Positions 13,454 through 14,797 of a stretch of DNA of 14,797 nt are shown here, piece by piece. The translations under genes and the position numbers were made by a program. The DNA comes from Gammaproteobacteria bacterium (GTDB taxonomy: Bacteria > Pseudomonadota > Gammaproteobacteria > Arenicellales > JAANXG01): NCBI GenBank assembly GCA_018263405.1, contig JAANXG010000074.1:1-14797 (forward strand), read 5' to 3'. The notes under the pieces are model-generated. The model worked only from the letters and a program-made list of their open reading frames with translations. It ran no database searches and was not told the DNA's origin. Each line of letters opens with the position of its first letter. Within the stretch, counting starts at the first letter, position 1.

Positions 13454-14641
13454 TCACTCGATAATCTTGGTGACGACGCCGGCACCCACCGTACGGCCGC
13501 CCTCGCGTACCGCAAAACGTAATCCCTCCATCATCGCAATCGGCGAAATCAACGATACCGACATCTTCACATTATCCCCCGGCATCACCATCTCAACCCC
13601 CTCCGGTAAATCCACCGCCCCCGTTACGTCCGTCGTGCGAAAATAAAACTGCGGCCGGTATCCATCAAAAAACGGCGTATGCCGACCCCCTTCCTCCTTC
13701 GACAATACATACACCTCCGCCTCAAACTGCGTGTGCGGCGTAATGCTCTTGGGCTTCGCCAATACCTGACCACGCTCAATGTCGTCACGCTTCATACCAC
13801 GCAACAAAATCCCAACGTTGTCGCCCGCCTGGCCTTGATCCAACAGCTTGCGAAACATCTCCACGCCCGTCACCGTCGTCTTCTGCGTGTCCCGCAAACC
13901 CACAACCTCTATCTCGGCCCCCACCTTTACCACTCCGCTCTCCACCCGGCCCGTCGCCACCGTCCCGCGACCCGATATCGAAAATACATCCTCCACCGGC
14001 ATCAAAAACGCCCCGTCTATCGCCCGTTCCGGCTCCGGTATGTACGCATCCAGCGCCTCCACCAGCTTTACAATCGATCCCTCGCCAATCTCCGATTTGT
14101 CCCCCTCCAGCGCCTTCAAGGCGCTGCCCGTCACAATCGGCGTGTCGTCACCCGGAAACTCGTAGCTGTCCAGCAACTCGCGTACCTCCATCTCCACCAG
14201 CTCCAGCAGCTCCTCGTCGTCCACCATGTCCGCCTTGTTTAAATACACCACAATGAACGGCACTCCCACCTGACGCGCCAGCAATATATGCTCCCGCGTC
14301 TGCGGCATCGGCCCGTCCGCCGCACTCACCACCAATATCGCCCCGTCCATCTGCGCCGCACCCGTGATCATGTTCTTCACATAGTCCGCATGCCCCGGAC
14401 AATCCACGTGCGCGTAGTGGCGCGCCTTCGTCTCGTACTCCACATGCGCCGTCGCAATCGTGATGCCCCGCGCCCGCTCCTCCGGCGCATTGTCAATCTC
14501 GTCAAAACCCTTCACCTCACCACCATACTCCGACAACACCTTCGTCATCGCCGCCGTCAACGTCGTCTTCCCATGATCCACATGACCAATCGTCCCTACA
14601 TTTACATGCGGCTTCGTTCTCTCAAATTTTGCCTTAGACAT
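13454..14641 (-). CDS. tuf: Translation elongation factor Tu
   Basis: EF-Tu (395 aa; E. coli 394) carries aminoacyl-tRNA to the ribosome as a GTP complex. The GTPase motifs are intact: GHVDHGKT at 19-26, RGITIA from 58, DCPGH at 80-84, NKAD at 135-138 and SAL at 173-175. Domains 2 and 3 show GRGTVATGRVESGVVKVGAE and GGRHTPFFDGYRPQFYFRTT, and the protein ends REGGRTVGAGVVTKIIE. AAAGG lies eight bases before the ATG. Codon choice is unusual: among the first 60 codons about 35 end in G (ACG, GCG, GTG, GAG, TTG and CGG dominate), against about 12 of the first 35 in rpsJ. fusA, the usual upstream neighbour, is not adjacent. Confidence 0.99.
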   Translation of the reverse strand: MSKAKFERTKPHVNVGTIGHVDHGKTTLTAAMTKVLSEYGGEVKGFDEIDNAPEERARGITIATAHVEYETKARHYAHVDCPGHADYVKNMITGAAQMDGAILVVSAADGPMPQTREHILLARQVGVPFIVVYLNKADMVDDEELLELVEMEVRELLDSYEFPGDDTPIVTGSALKALEGDKSEIGEGSIVKLVEALDAYIPEPERAIDGAFLMPVEDVFSISGRGTVATGRVESGVVKVGAEIEVVGLRDTQKTTVTGVEMFRKLLDQGQAGDNVGILLRGMKRDDIERGQVLAKPKSITPHTQFEAEVYVLSKEEGGRHTPFFDGYRPQFYFRTTDVTGAVDLPEGVEMVMPGDNVKMSVSLISPIAMMEGLRFAVREGGRTVGAGVVTKIIE

Positions 14642-14664
14642 GGTTGCTACCTTTAATCGATCTT

Positions 14665-14692
14665 AGGGTAAGTTCTCAATAACCCCGTGCAA
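14665..14692 (-). promoter_or_regulatory. Possible weak promoter for tuf
   Basis: Reading toward tuf, TTGCAC (14687-14692) and TACCCT (14665-14670) are separated by 16 bases, a poor match to a sigma-70 promoter: four to five of six at -35, three of six at -10. It lies between the palindromic repeat and the tuf ribosome-binding site. The positional argument is better than the sequence argument, and tuf may instead be transcribed from further upstream. Confidence 0.18.
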
Positions 14693-14699
14693 GAATGTG

Positions 14700-14797
14700 G
14701 GGGTAGGGTTGTCTTTCAGGGCTGTCGAAAGCACGGAGGCTTTCGCCAGAGCGTACAGGGAGGTATCTACAGCGTCCCTGAAAGACAACCCTACCCC
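14700..14797. repeat. Large palindromic intergenic repeat upstream of tuf, reaching the window end
   Basis: Bases 14700-14721 and 14776-14797 are perfect reverse complements over 22 bases (left arm starts GGGGTAGGGTTGTCTTTC). Inside are two further stems: CGAAAGC/GCTTTCG (14726-14732 with 14739-14745, six-base loop) and CAGGGA/TCCCTG (14756-14761 with 14775-14780), the second competing with the outer stem. The whole could form a branched, cloverleaf-like structure in DNA or RNA. The inner wording (reverse strand GGGACGCTGTAGATACCTCC) resembles, from memory, a dispersed extragenic repeat seen in several gammaproteobacteria; this was not checked by search. No open reading frame fits. The last window base coincides with the last base of the arm. 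Confidence 0.75.

Noticed and set aside
14108..14126. Perfect 19-base palindrome with one central base inside tuf
   Set aside because: It encodes the conserved SALKAL stretch of EF-Tu; codon choice alone can explain it, and no companion sites were found.
13679..14242. Plus-strand open frame of 187 codons opposite tuf, rich in His, Arg and Leu
   Set aside because: The composition is what G-ending codons of tuf give when read in reverse; no start signal and no recognisable domain.

Overview
The window is almost entirely one long run of translation-machinery genes, all on the minus strand, so transcription runs from high to low coordinates. The order is tuf, then the S10 block (rpsJ-rplC-rplD-rplW-rplB-rpsS-rplV-rpsC-rplP-rpmC-rpsQ), the spc block (rplN-rplX-rplE-rpsN-rpsH-rplF-rplR-rpsE-rpmD-rplO-secY-rpmJ) and the alpha block (rpsM-rpsK-rpsD-rpoA and the first 53 codons of rplQ, cut off by the window start). 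This is the classical S10-spc-alpha superoperon with tuf in front of it.

The organism is most likely a gammaproteobacterium. The proteins resemble Escherichia coli homologues closely in length and motif, S14 (101 aa) is of the zinc-free type, and secY is followed directly by rpmJ and rpsM without the infA gene that many other groups carry there. The genus cannot be named from the sequence alone. Small palindromic repeats in the gaps are typical of free-living gammaproteobacterial genomes.

The genes are tightly packed: most gaps are under 40 bases and several stop/start codons overlap (rpmC/rpsQ, rplD/rplW, rpmD/rplO, rplO/secY), as expected for translational coupling. Together they supply EF-Tu, 27 ribosomal proteins of both subunits (one of them partial), the SecY channel that docks on the ribosome, and the alpha subunit of RNA polymerase. 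No accessory, defence or clearly novel protein-coding system is present, and every gene in the window is recognised.

The unusual material lies in three spacers. (1) Between rplN and rplX, an element of about 79 bp with 20-bp near-perfect terminal inverted repeats and TTAA at both ends looks like a miniature mobile element inserted into an essential operon. (2) Between tuf and rpsJ lies a 91-base spacer with REP-like palindromic sequence, one hairpin of which would hide the rpsJ ribosome-binding site. (3) Upstream of tuf, where fusA is usually found, a branched palindromic repeat with perfect 22-bp outer arms runs exactly to the end of the window. The tuf gene itself is unusually rich in G-ending codons compared with rpsJ next to it.
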